From: Nocardioides aurantiacus
GTDB taxonomy: Bacteria; Actinomycetota; Actinomycetes; Propionibacteriales; Nocardioidaceae
Assembly (NCBI RefSeq): GCF_003752505.1
Contig: NZ_RKHO01000001.1
Coordinates: 1,550,001 to 1,614,000 of the forward strand
Length of the DNA: 64,000 nucleotides
Direction: 5' to 3'
The notes under the pieces were generated by a model that was given only the letters and a program-made list of their open reading frames with translations, was not told the origin of the DNA and did not search any database. The translations under genes were made by a program, and so were the position numbers. Shown in pieces: positions 54,905 to 63,195 of the stretch (position 1 is the first letter of the stretch; each line of letters begins with the position of its first letter).

Positions 54905-55567
54905 CTAGGCAGCAAGCCCCCGGTCGCGCAGCCACTGGTCGGGGTCGACCGGGGCGTCGCCCGTGGGGTGCACCTCGAGGTGGAGGTGGGGCCCGGTCAC
55001 GTTGCCGGTGGAGCCGACCCGACCGATCGGGGTGCCGGGGCCGACGCGCTGGCCCGGCTCGGCGACGAAGGCGCTCTGGTGGCAGTACCAGAGCTCGGTG
55101 CCGTCGTCGAGGCGCACGACCGTCTTGTTGCCGAAGGCGCCGTCGGACTCGGCCGAGACCACCGTGCCGGGACCGATCGCGACCAGCGGTGTGCCCTCGG
55201 GTGCGGCGAAGTCGAGACCGGTGTGGCTGCTGGACCACAGCGAGCTGGAGGCACCGAACCGCCCGGTGAGGTGGTACGCCGCGACGGGGAGCTGCCACGG
55301 CGGGGGCTTCTCCTCCAGCTCGGTGCCGCCCACCACCCGGGCGGGCGGCACCAGCGCCGCCAGGCCGGCGGGGGAGAGGGCGGGCTCGCCGACGCGCGTG
55401 CGGTCGGCGGCGCGGAGGACGGCCTCGGTGCCGGCGTCGCGGCCGGCAGCGTCCTCGGTGGCGGCGACGGCGGAGCCGGGTGCGGCGAGGAGCAGCAGGG
55501 AGGGGATCGCCAACGGCAGCACGAACAGACGTCGTCGCGACCCGGGCATGACGGAGATCAGGGGCAT
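54905..55567 (-). CDS. M23 family metallopeptidase (LytM-type)
   Basis: A 220-aa secreted peptidoglycan endopeptidase. A signal peptide covers about residues 1-36 (hydrophobic core LPLAIPSLLLLAAPGSAVA). The M23 domain has the zinc motifs HTGLDFAAPEGTPL (H-x3-D) and GPHLHLEV (HxH), with GTELWYCHQSAF between. All catalytic residues look intact. The start is ATG at 55565-55567, although a second ATG six codons later is possible; neither has a close ribosome-binding site. A long non-coding stretch lies upstream. Confidence 0.92.
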   Translation of the reverse strand: MPLISVMPGSRRRLFVLPLAIPSLLLLAAPGSAVAATEDAAGRDAGTEAVLRAADRTRVGEPALSPAGLAALVPPARVVGGTELEEKPPPWQLPVAAYHLTGRFGASSSLWSSSHTGLDFAAPEGTPLVAIGPGTVVSAESDGAFGNKTVVRLDDGTELWYCHQSAFVAEPGQRVGPGTPIGRVGSTGNVTGPHLHLEVHPTGDAPVDPDQWLRDRGLAA

Positions 55568-56032
55568 GGTGAGGGGGTGACACCTCGAGGCGCCGCGGTG
55601 GACGGGTGGGCGGCCGAGTCCGCCTGCCGTGGTGGCCCGCGTGGTCGGGGCGCACCGCTGCTCGTGGGAGGAGTCCTGAGGTCGGGGTCACCGCGGCCCG
55701 CACGAGCAGGTGGGGCGCATCTCGGGCGCGCGGCTCTGGTCTGGTGCGACGCCGGCGCACGGGGCGTCCGGACCACCCGTACGGGTGCGTCGCCCGTCCA
55801 GTGAGACAGGTCGGGTCCGCAGGCGCAAACCGGGATGTCGGCCCCGTCACACGATCCGGAGCGGCCCACGCTCAGCGGGTGAGCAAGGTCACCGGAGCGC
55901 AGCGGGTCCCACCCGGGCTTTCCTTCCCGGGCCCCGGGGATGCAAACGTCGACACACCTGCGGGCTAGACAGGTGGAGGGCGCGCGCGTCGCAGGCTGGG
56001 CGTCGGTCCGGGTGCCGCTTAGCCTCGACCCC
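55568..56032. other. 465-bp non-coding region between divergent genes
   Basis: This is the longest gene-free stretch of the window, between the M23 peptidase gene (minus) and a small hypothetical gene (plus). I see GC-rich self-complementary segments on the minus strand, including CACCCGTACGGGTG (55774-55787, perfect palindrome) inside a longer imperfect stem, and CCCGGG pairs near 55912-55936. TAGCCT at 56020-56025 is the likely -10 of the plus-strand gene. Actinobacterial cell-wall peptidase genes often carry a c-di-AMP (ydaO) riboswitch here, but I cannot find its conserved core, so I do not call one. Confidence 0.6.
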
Positions 56033-56395
56033 ATGGACGACACGCACGCCCCGACCGTGGGGGCCGGCATCGGCAGCACCGCCCTCGGGCGGCTGCAGCT
56101 GCGCGTCCCCGACGACGGCGGCTTCGAGGACGTCGTCGTCGAGCGTCGGTGGCCCGACATGGTCGCCGCGCGGGCGTGGTGCGAGCGCACCATCGCGCGG
56201 TCGAGCGCCGGCACCACCGTGATGGAGGTGCAGGTCTTCGAGGAGTCGTGGCGGCACGCCAAGTCGTGGGAGACCACGAGGCACCGCCCGGTCGCCGAGG
56301 TGCTGCAGCTCGCCGTCGTCGCGGCCGACGGCTCGCTGCGCTGGGCCGAGCCCCGGTCGATGACGCCGCGCGCCGGCGCCCGTCACCTGCTCTGA
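56033..56395 (+). CDS. Hypothetical protein, 120 aa
   Basis: A small soluble protein that I do not recognise. It has a beta-strand-rich first half (LGRLQLRVPDDGGFEDVVVE) and a central helix with VAARAWCERTIARSSAGTTV, without signal peptide or membrane helix. The ATG is 7 nt after TAGCCT (56020-56025), which supports a leaderless transcript and argues that the gene is real. It ends 25 bp before the M20 peptidase gene, on the same strand. Confidence 0.65.
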   Translation: MDDTHAPTVGAGIGSTALGRLQLRVPDDGGFEDVVVERRWPDMVAARAWCERTIARSSAGTTVMEVQVFEESWRHAKSWETTRHRPVAEVLQLAVVAADGSLRWAEPRSMTPRAGARHLL

Positions 56396-56420
56396 CCCCG
56401 CCTGGGGCACGATGGGGCGC

Positions 56421-57749
56421 ATGACGACCCCCGCCTCGGACCCGAGTCCCGCGTCGACGTACGACCCCGCCGCCGAGGTCGTGGAGATCTGCCGCGACCT
56501 GATCCGGATGGACACCACCAACTACGGCGACGGCGAGGGGCCGGGGGAGCGCAAGGCCGCCGAGCACGTCGCCTCGCTGCTCGAGGACGTCGGCATCACC
56601 ACCGAGCTGTGGGAGGCCGAGAGCGGCCGCACCAACGTGCTGGCCCGGTGGGGCGGCGACCAGGGGGAGCCGATGCTCCTGCACGGCCACCTGGACGTGG
56701 TGCCGGCGAACGCCGACGACTGGCAGGTCCACCCCTTCAGCGGCGAGGTCCAGGACGGCCAGGTCTGGGGCCGTGGCGCGGTGGACATGAAGGACTTCGA
56801 CGCGATGCTGCTCTCCACCGTCCGGGCACGGGCCGCGGCGGGCCAGGTGCCCTCCCGGCCGCTGGTGCTCGCGTTCACCGCCGACGAGGAGGCCGGCGGC
56901 CACCTCGGGGCCGGTCCGCTCGTGGAGGCCAAGCGGGAGTGGTTCGAGGGCTGCACCTACGCCGTGGGCGAGGTCGGCGGGTTCTCCACCACCGTGCGCG
57001 GCCGCCGCCTCTACCTCGTCGAGGCCGCCGAGAAGGGGATGGCCTGGATGCGGCTCACCGCGACCGGCAACGCCGGCCACGGCTCGATGCGGCACCCCGA
57101 CAACGCCGTCACCCACCTCGCCGAGGCGGTCGCCCGCATCGGCCGCCACCCGTGGCCGGTGACGCTGACCCCCACCATGCAGGTGCTGATGGCGGTCGTC
57201 GGCGAGCTCGCCGGGGTGGAGGCCACGCCCGAGAACGCCGAGGAGCTGGTCGAGGAGTTCGGGAGCGCGTCACGGATGCTCGCCGCGGTGCTGAAGCACA
57301 CCACCAACCCGACGATGCTCGAGGCCGGCTACAAGGTCAACGTCGTGCCCGGCCAGGCCACCGCCCGCATCGACGGCCGCTTCCTGCCCGGCCACCAGGA
57401 GGACTTCGTCGCCACGCTCCACGAGCTGGCCGGTCCCCACGTCGAGGTCACCTTCGACAGCCTGCAGGCCGGCCTGGAGACGTCGTACGACGGATCGGTG
57501 GCCGAGGCGATGACCGCCTCCCTGCTCGAGGAGGACCCGGACGCCCTCGTGGCGCCCTACCTGATGAGCGGCGGCACCGACGCCAAGCACTTCACCAAGC
57601 TGGGCATGCGCGCCTACGGCTTCGCGCCGCTGCGCCTGCCCGAGGACCTCGACTTCACCGGGCTCTTCCACGGGGTCGACGAGCGGGTGCCGGTCGACGC
57701 GCTGGAGTTCGGGGCGCGGGTCTTCGACAGGTTTCTCGGCAAGCTCTGA
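56421..57749 (+). CDS. M20 family metallopeptidase/amidohydrolase
   Basis: A 442-aa di-zinc hydrolase of the ArgE/DapE/CPG2 group. Metal and catalytic residues are in LLHGHLDVVPA (His, Asp), GRGAVDMKDF (bridging Asp) and TADEEAGG (catalytic Glu, metal Glu); a late histidine is in FTGLFHGVDERVP. The dimerisation domain lies about residues 205-325. It removes an acyl or amino-acid group from a small substrate. The ATG at 56421 follows CACGAT by 7 nt; an ATG at 56412 is in frame. The 3' end lies in a tandem repeat. Confidence 0.92.
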   Translation: MTTPASDPSPASTYDPAAEVVEICRDLIRMDTTNYGDGEGPGERKAAEHVASLLEDVGITTELWEAESGRTNVLARWGGDQGEPMLLHGHLDVVPANADDWQVHPFSGEVQDGQVWGRGAVDMKDFDAMLLSTVRARAAAGQVPSRPLVLAFTADEEAGGHLGAGPLVEAKREWFEGCTYAVGEVGGFSTTVRGRRLYLVEAAEKGMAWMRLTATGNAGHGSMRHPDNAVTHLAEAVARIGRHPWPVTLTPTMQVLMAVVGELAGVEATPENAEELVEEFGSASRMLAAVLKHTTNPTMLEAGYKVNVVPGQATARIDGRFLPGHQEDFVATLHELAGPHVEVTFDSLQAGLETSYDGSVAEAMTASLLEEDPDALVAPYLMSGGTDAKHFTKLGMRAYGFAPLRLPEDLDFTGLFHGVDERVPVDALEFGARVFDRFLGKL

Positions 57750-57827
57750 GCCCCGGCACGCTCTGAGCCCTCGGCAAGCTCTGAGACCCTCGGCACGCCC
57801 TGAGGCCCTCGGCACGCTCCGGGCCCC
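57737..57827. repeat. Five tandem 17-19-bp copies derived from the M20 gene end
   Basis: Units beginning CGGCAAGCTCTGAG or CGGCACGCTCTGAG repeat at 57737, 57754, 57772, 57791 and 57810 with growing divergence. The first copy encodes the last residues and stop of the M20 peptidase. Each of the first four copies keeps a TGAG, so the array looks like a local slippage expansion of the stop-codon region. Confidence 0.85.
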
Positions 57828-57855
57828 CGACGGGTCGGACCGGCGGGCCCGCGCC

Positions 57856-58092
57856 TCAGACGAAGACGGTGCGCTGCCGGATGATCCGGCGGCGCAGCAG
57901 CACCCGGCGGGTGCCGTCGTGCTTGATCTGCACCCGATCCAGCTCCCAGCCGCCGTGCTCGGCACGCTCGACGAGCATCCGGGTGACGGCGGTGCGGGAG
58001 TGCTCGCGGGAGATCAGCAGCTTCTCGAACTCGTACTCCACGCCCGGGCGGAGCGCGCGGTGCTGCATCCGGCGGGCCTTGGCCGACGTCAT
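57856..58092 (-). CDS. DUF5703 family protein
   Basis: A 78-aa basic protein. The DUF5703 signature is YEFEKLLISREHSRTAVTRM followed by AEHGGWELDRVQI and VLLRRRIIRQ. No signal peptide or membrane helix; the high Arg content could suit nucleic-acid or ribosome binding (inference). The ATG overlaps the stop of the aldo/keto reductase gene by 4 bp, so it is translated with that enzyme. Confidence 0.85.
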   Translation of the reverse strand: MTSAKARRMQHRALRPGVEYEFEKLLISREHSRTAVTRMLVERAEHGGWELDRVQIKHDGTRRVLLRRRIIRQRTVFV

Positions 58093-59057
58093 CTGGTGGT
58101 CTCCTCCTCGGGTGTGGACGACACGTCCTCGAGCGCGGTGACGATCTCGGCGGGGAGGGTGCACTCCTCGACGCCGAGGGCGTCGCGCAGCTGGGCCGCG
58201 GTGCGGGCCCCCACCACCGGCGCCACGACGCCGGGGCGGTCCCGCACCCACGTCAACGCCACCTCCAGCGGAGTCCATCCCAGTCCGTCGGCCGCCTTGA
58301 CGACGGCCTCGACCACGCGCGCCGAGCGCTCGTCGAGGTAGCGGCCCACGAAGCCGCCGAAGTGCGGCGAGGCGGCCCGGGAGTCCGCCGGGGTGCCGCC
58401 GCGGTACTTGCCCGTGAGCACCCCCCGGCCCAGCGGTGACCAGGGCAGCAGCCCCAGGCCCAGCGCCTGCGCCGCCGGCACGACCTCGGCCTCCACGGCG
58501 CGGTTGAGCAGGGAGTACTCCACCTGGTGGGCGGCCAGCACCGCCCGCCCCGGCACGGCACGCTGCCAGGTCGCGGCCTGGGCGGACTGCCACCCGGAGT
58601 AGTTGCTGATCCCGACGTACGCCGTCCGGCCGGTCGTCACGGCCAGGTCGAGCGCCGCGAGCGTCTCCTCCAGCGGCACCCGGTCGCTCCAGGTGTGCAC
58701 CTGCCAGAGGTCGACGTGGTCCACGCCGAGCCGGGCCAGGGAGGCGTCGAGCGAGGCGAGCAGGTGGCGGCGGGAGACGTCGACGTAGCGCTCGCCGCGC
58801 CGACGGCCGACCCCGGCCTTGGTCGCGATGACCACGTCGTCGCGGGCCACCACGTCGCCGACCAGGCGGCCCAGCAGCCGCTCGGAGTCGCCGTCGGTGT
58901 AGCCGGCGGCGGTGTCGACCAGGGTCCCGCCGGCGCCGGTGAAGGCCGCGAGCTGCTCGCGGGCCTCGTGCTCGTCGGTGTCCCGGCCCCAGGTCATCGT
59001 CCCCAGGGCGAGCCGGGAGACCGAGAGCCCGGTCTGCCCGACGTACCGCGTCCGCAT
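58089..59057 (-). CDS. Aldo/keto reductase
   Basis: A 322-aa NADPH-dependent (beta/alpha)8 reductase. The catalytic tetrad is visible: Asp and Tyr in VDTAAGYTDGDSE, Lys in VIATKAG, His in WQVHTWSD. The N-terminal LGLSV-type YVGQTGLSVSRLALGTMTWG and the cofactor region PVVGARTAAQLRDAL fit the AKR family related to YajO/general stress proteins. The start ATG at 59055-59057 lies 6 nt after TAGCGT on the minus strand. Physiological substrate unknown. Confidence 0.92.
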   Translation of the reverse strand: MRTRYVGQTGLSVSRLALGTMTWGRDTDEHEAREQLAAFTGAGGTLVDTAAGYTDGDSERLLGRLVGDVVARDDVVIATKAGVGRRRGERYVDVSRRHLLASLDASLARLGVDHVDLWQVHTWSDRVPLEETLAALDLAVTTGRTAYVGISNYSGWQSAQAATWQRAVPGRAVLAAHQVEYSLLNRAVEAEVVPAAQALGLGLLPWSPLGRGVLTGKYRGGTPADSRAASPHFGGFVGRYLDERSARVVEAVVKAADGLGWTPLEVALTWVRDRPGVVAPVVGARTAAQLRDALGVEECTLPAEIVTALEDVSSTPEEETTR

Positions 59058-59150
59058 GCCCGCACGCTATCCAGGCCGCCCGCGCAGCCGGTCCGCGGCT
59101 CGCCGGGCGGGGTCGGGTGAGGTGCGGCTGGACGTTCCTAGACTGCTCCG

Positions 59151-59975
59151 GTGCTCGATCTCCTCAAGGCCGTCGTCCTGGGCCTCATCCAGGGACTCAC
59201 CGAGTTCCTGCCCGTCTCCAGCAGCGCCCACCTCCGGATCTTCCCGGAGTGGTTCGGCTGGGGCGACCCCGGAGCCGCGTTCACCGCGGTGATCCAGATC
59301 GGCACCGAGCTGGCGGTGCTCATCTACTTCCGCAAGGACATCTGGCGCATCGCCAGCACCTGGGTGCGGTCGCTGTTCCGGCCCGAGTACCGCGGCCACG
59401 CCGACGCCCGGATGGGGTGGTACGTCATCGTCGGCTCGCTGCCGATCGTGCTGCTCGGCATCGCGCTCAAGGACGTGATCGAGCGCGACTTCCGCAACCT
59501 GTGGATCATCGCCGCCGCGCTGATCGTCATGGGCGTGATCCTCGGCGTCGCCGACCGGACCGCCACCCAGAGCCGCGAGCTCAAGCAGATCGGTCTCAAG
59601 CACGCGCTGCTGCTCGGCGGTGCGCAGGCGCTGGCGCTGGTGCCGGGGGTCTCGCGCTCCGGCGCGACGATCTCGATGGGGCTGTTCCTCGGCCTGACCC
59701 GTGAGGCGGCGACCCGGTTCGCGTTCCTGCTGGCCATCCCCGCGGTCGTCGGCGCCGGGCTGTTCGAGCTCAAGGAGATCCCCGACGGCGAGAACACCTA
59801 CGGCTGGGGCCCCACCATCGTGGCGACCATCGTGTCCTTCGTCGTCGGGTACGCCGCGATCGCGTGGCTGCTGCGCTACGTCTCGACCCGGTCCTACGCG
59901 CCGTTCGTGGTCTACCGGATCGCGCTGGGCCTGCTCACCATGGGCCTGCTCGCCGCCGGGGTCCTCAGCGCCTGA
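59151..59975 (+). CDS. uppP: UppP (BacA), undecaprenyl-diphosphatase
   Basis: A 274-aa membrane enzyme that recycles undecaprenyl diphosphate for cell-wall synthesis and gives basal bacitracin tolerance. Both family motifs are present: GLTEFLPVSSSAHL (residues about 15-28) and LVPGVSRSGATISMGLFLGL (about 165-185). Seven to eight helices are expected. TAGACT at 59139-59144 and 6 nt before the GTG indicate a leaderless mRNA. Confidence 0.96.
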   Translation: MLDLLKAVVLGLIQGLTEFLPVSSSAHLRIFPEWFGWGDPGAAFTAVIQIGTELAVLIYFRKDIWRIASTWVRSLFRPEYRGHADARMGWYVIVGSLPIVLLGIALKDVIERDFRNLWIIAAALIVMGVILGVADRTATQSRELKQIGLKHALLLGGAQALALVPGVSRSGATISMGLFLGLTREAATRFAFLLAIPAVVGAGLFELKEIPDGENTYGWGPTIVATIVSFVVGYAAIAWLLRYVSTRSYAPFVVYRIALGLLTMGLLAAGVLSA

Positions 59976-59985
59976 CCGCTGTCCG

Positions 59986-60029
59986 CCCCGGCCGCGCCGA
60001 CCCCGGCCGCGCCGACCCCGGCCGCGCCG
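59986..60029. repeat. Three tandem copies of a 15-bp GC unit
   Basis: CCCCGGCCGCGCCGA is repeated three times head to tail (59986-60000, 60001-60015, 60016-60029, the last ending one base short). It fills the gap between the convergent uppP and corA stops. Confidence 0.9.
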
Positions 60030-60032
60030 GGC

Positions 60033-61007
60033 TCACAGCCAGCCGGAGCGCTTGCTGATCAGGAACACGGTCAGCGAGCTCAGCAGCATCAGCCCGAGCG
60101 CCCACGGGTAGCCGTAGAGCCAGTGCAGCTCGGGCATGCGGTCGAAGTTCATGCCGTAGATGCCCGCCACCAGGGTGGGCGCCGCGATCAGGCCGATGGC
60201 GGCCGAGATGCGACGGGTGTCGTCGTTCTGCTGGATCGAGATCTGCGCCAGGTGCGCGTCGAAGGCCGTGGAGAGCAGCGAGTCGAGGGTGTCGATGGTG
60301 TCGGCCACCCGCGCGAGGTGGTCGGCGACGTCGCGGAAGTAGGGGCCGGCCTCGGTGTGGACGCCGTTGCCGGTGGCGAACCGGTTCATCGGCTCGCGCA
60401 GCGGCAGCACCGCCCGGCGCATCTCGGCGAGCTCGCGCTTGAGCACGTAGATCCGGGCGCTGTCGTTGGTGCGGGTGTCGGAGAACACCGACTCCTCGAC
60501 CTCGTCGACGTCCTCCTGCAGCGAGTTGGCGACGTCCTCGTAGCGGTCGACCACGTCGTCGCAGACGGCGTACAGCACCGCGGAGGGGCCGTGGACCAGC
60601 ACGTGGCTGTTGGCCTCGAGGCGGCGCCGTGCCTCGGTCAGCGACGCGCCCTCGCCGTGACGGACGGTGACGATGAAGCCGGGTCCGACGAACAGGCTGA
60701 TCTCCCCGGTCTCGACGGCGTCCTGCGCGTCGACGTACCAGAGCGTCTTGAGCACGACGAACATCGAGTCGGCGTAGCGCTCGACCTTGGGTCGCTGGTG
60801 CGCCGAGAGCGCGTCCTCCACGGCCAGCTCGTGCAGGCCGTAGAGCTCCGCCACCCGGGCCAGCTCCTCGCCGGTCGGGTCGTGCAGCCCCACCCAGGTG
60901 AAGTCCTGAGGCTCCGAGACGCTGCCGCGCACGGCGGTCAGGTCGCCCGGCTCGCAGCCCAGCTCGACCCGCCTGCCGTCGCGGTAGAGGGCGTTGTCGA
61001 CGATCAC
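60033..61007 (-). CDS. corA: CorA family Mg2+/Co2+ transporter
   Basis: A 324-aa divalent-cation channel. A large cytoplasmic domain (to about residue 260) leads to two C-terminal helices; the pore signature GIYGMNFDRMPEL is at the end of the first. A pentamer is expected. The chain ends FLISKRSGWL with the basic tail normal for CorA. The GTG at 61005-61007 lies 6 nt after TATCTT on the minus strand, supporting the start. Confidence 0.95.
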   Translation of the reverse strand: MIVDNALYRDGRRVELGCEPGDLTAVRGSVSEPQDFTWVGLHDPTGEELARVAELYGLHELAVEDALSAHQRPKVERYADSMFVVLKTLWYVDAQDAVETGEISLFVGPGFIVTVRHGEGASLTEARRRLEANSHVLVHGPSAVLYAVCDDVVDRYEDVANSLQEDVDEVEESVFSDTRTNDSARIYVLKRELAEMRRAVLPLREPMNRFATGNGVHTEAGPYFRDVADHLARVADTIDTLDSLLSTAFDAHLAQISIQQNDDTRRISAAIGLIAAPTLVAGIYGMNFDRMPELHWLYGYPWALGLMLLSSLTVFLISKRSGWL

Positions 61008-61038
61008 CCGAGCAAGATACGACGGCTACGCTCCGGGC

Positions 61039-61746
61039 ATGGCAACGGTGATCCTGGCGCGTCACGGGCGGACGGCGGCGAACGCGACCGGGGTGCTCGC
61101 CGGACGCACGCCGGGGGTCCACCTCGACGACACCGGGAAGCAGCAGGCGCAGCGCGCGGCCGAGCGGCTCGCGGGCCTGACGTTCGCCGGCGTGGTGAGC
61201 AGCCCGCTGCAGCGGTGCCGCGAGACCGCCCGGCTGCTGGCGCCCGACCTCCGGCCGGTCACCGAGCAGCGGCTCTCGGAGTGCGACTACGGCGAGTGGA
61301 CCGGCCGGGAGCTGAAGACGCTGGCCAAGGAGAAGCTCTGGCGCACCGTCCAGGCCCAGCCGTCGGCCGCGCGGTTCCCGGGCGGCGAGTCGCTGCAGGA
61401 GATGTCGGCGCGGGCCGTGGCCGCGGTCCGCGAGCGCGACGCGGCGTACGACGCGGAGGCCGGAGGCGACGCGGTCTGGCTGGCCGTCTCGCACGGCGAC
61501 GTCATCAAGGCCGTGCTGGCCGACGCGCTCGGGATGCACCTGGACGCCTTCCAGCGCATCATGGTCGACCCGGCGAGTCTGTCGGTGGTGCGCTACACCC
61601 CCGAGCGGGCCTTCGTGGTGACGATGAACTCCAGCTCGGGCCCGCTGGGTCACCTGGCCCCGCCGCCAGGGCGTAAGCGGCGGCGCAGCTCGGACGCGGC
61701 GGTCGGCGGGGGAGCGGGCCCCGAGGCCGCTTCCGCGACGTCCTAG
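61039..61746 (+). CDS. Histidine phosphatase family protein (MSMEG_4193-type)
   Basis: A 235-aa phosphoglycerate-mutase-like phosphatase. The catalytic histidine is in LARHGRTAAN, the second in AVSHGDVIKAVLADALGM; Glu of ECDYGEWTG completes the site. It belongs to the group named after MSMEG_4193, fixed in actinobacteria beside DUF3090 and mshC. The C-terminal tail is basic and low in complexity. The ATG lies 6 nt after TACGCT (61027-61032). Substrate unknown. Confidence 0.9.
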   Translation: MATVILARHGRTAANATGVLAGRTPGVHLDDTGKQQAQRAAERLAGLTFAGVVSSPLQRCRETARLLAPDLRPVTEQRLSECDYGEWTGRELKTLAKEKLWRTVQAQPSAARFPGGESLQEMSARAVAAVRERDAAYDAEAGGDAVWLAVSHGDVIKAVLADALGMHLDAFQRIMVDPASLSVVRYTPERAFVVTMNSSSGPLGHLAPPPGRKRRRSSDAAVGGGAGPEAASATS

Positions 61747-61755
61747 AGTCGAGCC

Positions 61756-62346
61756 ATGCCCGTCGTCCACAGCTTCGACCCGCCCGACCGCTTCGTGCCG
61801 GGGACGGTCGGTGAGCCCGGGTCGCGCACGTTCTTCCTGCAGGCCCGGTCGGGCGCCCAGCTGACCTCGGTGTCGCTGGAGAAGCAGCAGGTGCAGATCC
61901 TCGGCGAGCGCATCGCCGAGCTGCTCGACGAGCTGATCGCGACCGCCGAGCCCCGCGACACGGTGCCCGCCGTGACCCCGGTGTCGATGATCGACAACGA
62001 CCCGCTCGAGCAGCCCATCGAGGAGGAGTTCCGCGCCGGCACCATCACGCTGTCGTGGGACGCCGACGACGAGCGGGTGGTCGTCGAGGTCTTCCCGGTG
62101 GCCGAGGTCGAGATCGAGGTGCCGGTCGAGGCGGCCGAGCAGGAGCTGATCGACCTGCCCATCGAGGAGCCCGAGCCCGACGAGCTGCTGCTGGTGCGGA
62201 TGACGGCCGCCATGGCCCGGGCGTTCGCCGCCCGCGCCGAGTCGGTCGTCGCCGCCGGTCGGGCCCCGTGCCCGCTGTGCGGTGGCCCGCTCGACCCCGA
62301 GGGGCACCTGTGCCCGCGGGCCAACGGCTACCGCCGCAGCGCCTGA
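61756..62346 (+). CDS. DUF3090 family zinc-ribbon protein
   Basis: A 196-aa protein found next to mshC across actinobacteria. Residues 1-150 are strand-rich and acidic, starting VVHSFDPPDRFVPGTVGEPG and SRTFFLQARSGAQ. The C-terminus is a zinc ribbon, CPLCGGPLDPEGHLCPRANG, with Cys-x2-Cys and His/Cys ligands. The DPPDRFVPG start is the family signature. TAGAGT ends 6 nt before the ATG. The SCO1664-type gene follows 10 bp after the stop. Confidence 0.92.
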   Translation: MPVVHSFDPPDRFVPGTVGEPGSRTFFLQARSGAQLTSVSLEKQQVQILGERIAELLDELIATAEPRDTVPAVTPVSMIDNDPLEQPIEEEFRAGTITLSWDADDERVVVEVFPVAEVEIEVPVEAAEQELIDLPIEEPEPDELLLVRMTAAMARAFAARAESVVAAGRAPCPLCGGPLDPEGHLCPRANGYRRSA

Positions 62347-62356
62347 CCGCACCCGC

Positions 62357-63172
62357 ATGGACCCCGCCATGGAACCCGCGCCCGGACCCGTCGCCGACGA
62401 GGCGCTGCTCGAGGCCGAGCTGCACGTGCAGGGCCGGATCATGCCGGCCTCCAACCAGACCTTCCTGGCCACGCTCGGAGAGGACGGTCCGCGGTGCGTC
62501 TACAAGCCCGTGTCCGGCGAGCGGCCGCTGTGGGACTTCCCGCACGGCACCCTGGCCGAGCGGGAGTACGCCGCCTGGGTGGTCTCGGACCACCTCGGCT
62601 GGGACGTCGTGCCGCCCACCGTGCTGCGTGAGGGACCCGTCGGCCGCGGCATGGTGCAGCTGTGGCGCGAGCCCGTGGCCGGTCCCGACGACGTGCCCGA
62701 CACCGTCGACGTGGTCCCCGAGGGCATCGTGCCGCGCGGCTGGCTGCACGTCCTGGACGCCTCCGGCCCCCAGGACGAGCCGGTGATGCTGATCCACGAG
62801 GACACCGCGCCGCTGCGCCGGATGGCGGTCTTCGACGTCGTCACCAACAACACCGACCGCAAGGGCGGCCACGTCCTGGCCATGGCCGACGGGCACCGCC
62901 ACGGCGTCGACCACGGCGTCTGCTTCCACCACGAGGACAAGCTCCGCACCGTGCTGTGGGGCTGGGCCGGCCAGGCGTTGACCGACGAGGAGCGCGACGG
63001 CGTCGAGGACGTCCTGCTCGGCCTCCACGGCGAGCTCCGGGAACGGCTCGAGGAGCTGCTCGCCGTCCACGAGGTCGACGCGGCCGCCCGCCGCTGCGAG
63101 CGGCTGCTGCGCGCCGGGAGCTTCCCGGTGCCGGCCGGAGGGTGGCCCTCCATCCCCTGGCCGCCGTTCTGA
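62357..63172 (+). CDS. SCO1664 family protein (kinase-like fold)
   Basis: A 271-aa protein in the PI3/4-kinase-like superfamily. ATP-binding-like residues are in [17 protein letters not shown], the catalytic-like loop is [16 protein letters not shown] (Asn and Asp present), and the metal loop is [23 protein letters not shown]1664-type genes sit between DUF3090 and mshC in most actinobacteria, so a link to mycothiol is possible (inference). The ATG at 62357 (MDPAMEP) lacks a strong ribosome-binding site; translation is likely coupled to the gene 10 bp upstream. Confidence 0.88.
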   Translation: MDPAMEPAPGPVADEALLEAELHVQGRIMPASNQTFLATLGEDGPRCVYKPVSGERPLWDFPHGTLAEREYAAWVVSDHLGWDVVPPTVLREGPVGRGMVQLWREPVAGPDDVPDTVDVVPEGIVPRGWLHVLDASGPQDEPVMLIHEDTAPLRRMAVFDVVTNNTDRKGGHVLAMADGHRHGVDHGVCFHHEDKLRTVLWGWAGQALTDEERDGVEDVLLGLHGELRERLEELLAVHEVDAAARRCERLLRAGSFPVPAGGWPSIPWPPF

Positions 63173-63195
63173 GCCGACCACATACCCTTCGGTCC

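Noticed and set aside
55568-56032. c-di-AMP (ydaO) riboswitch before the M23 peptidase
   Set aside because: The context is right, but the conserved GGGGTGAA-type and GTAGGCG-type core elements could not be found by eye.
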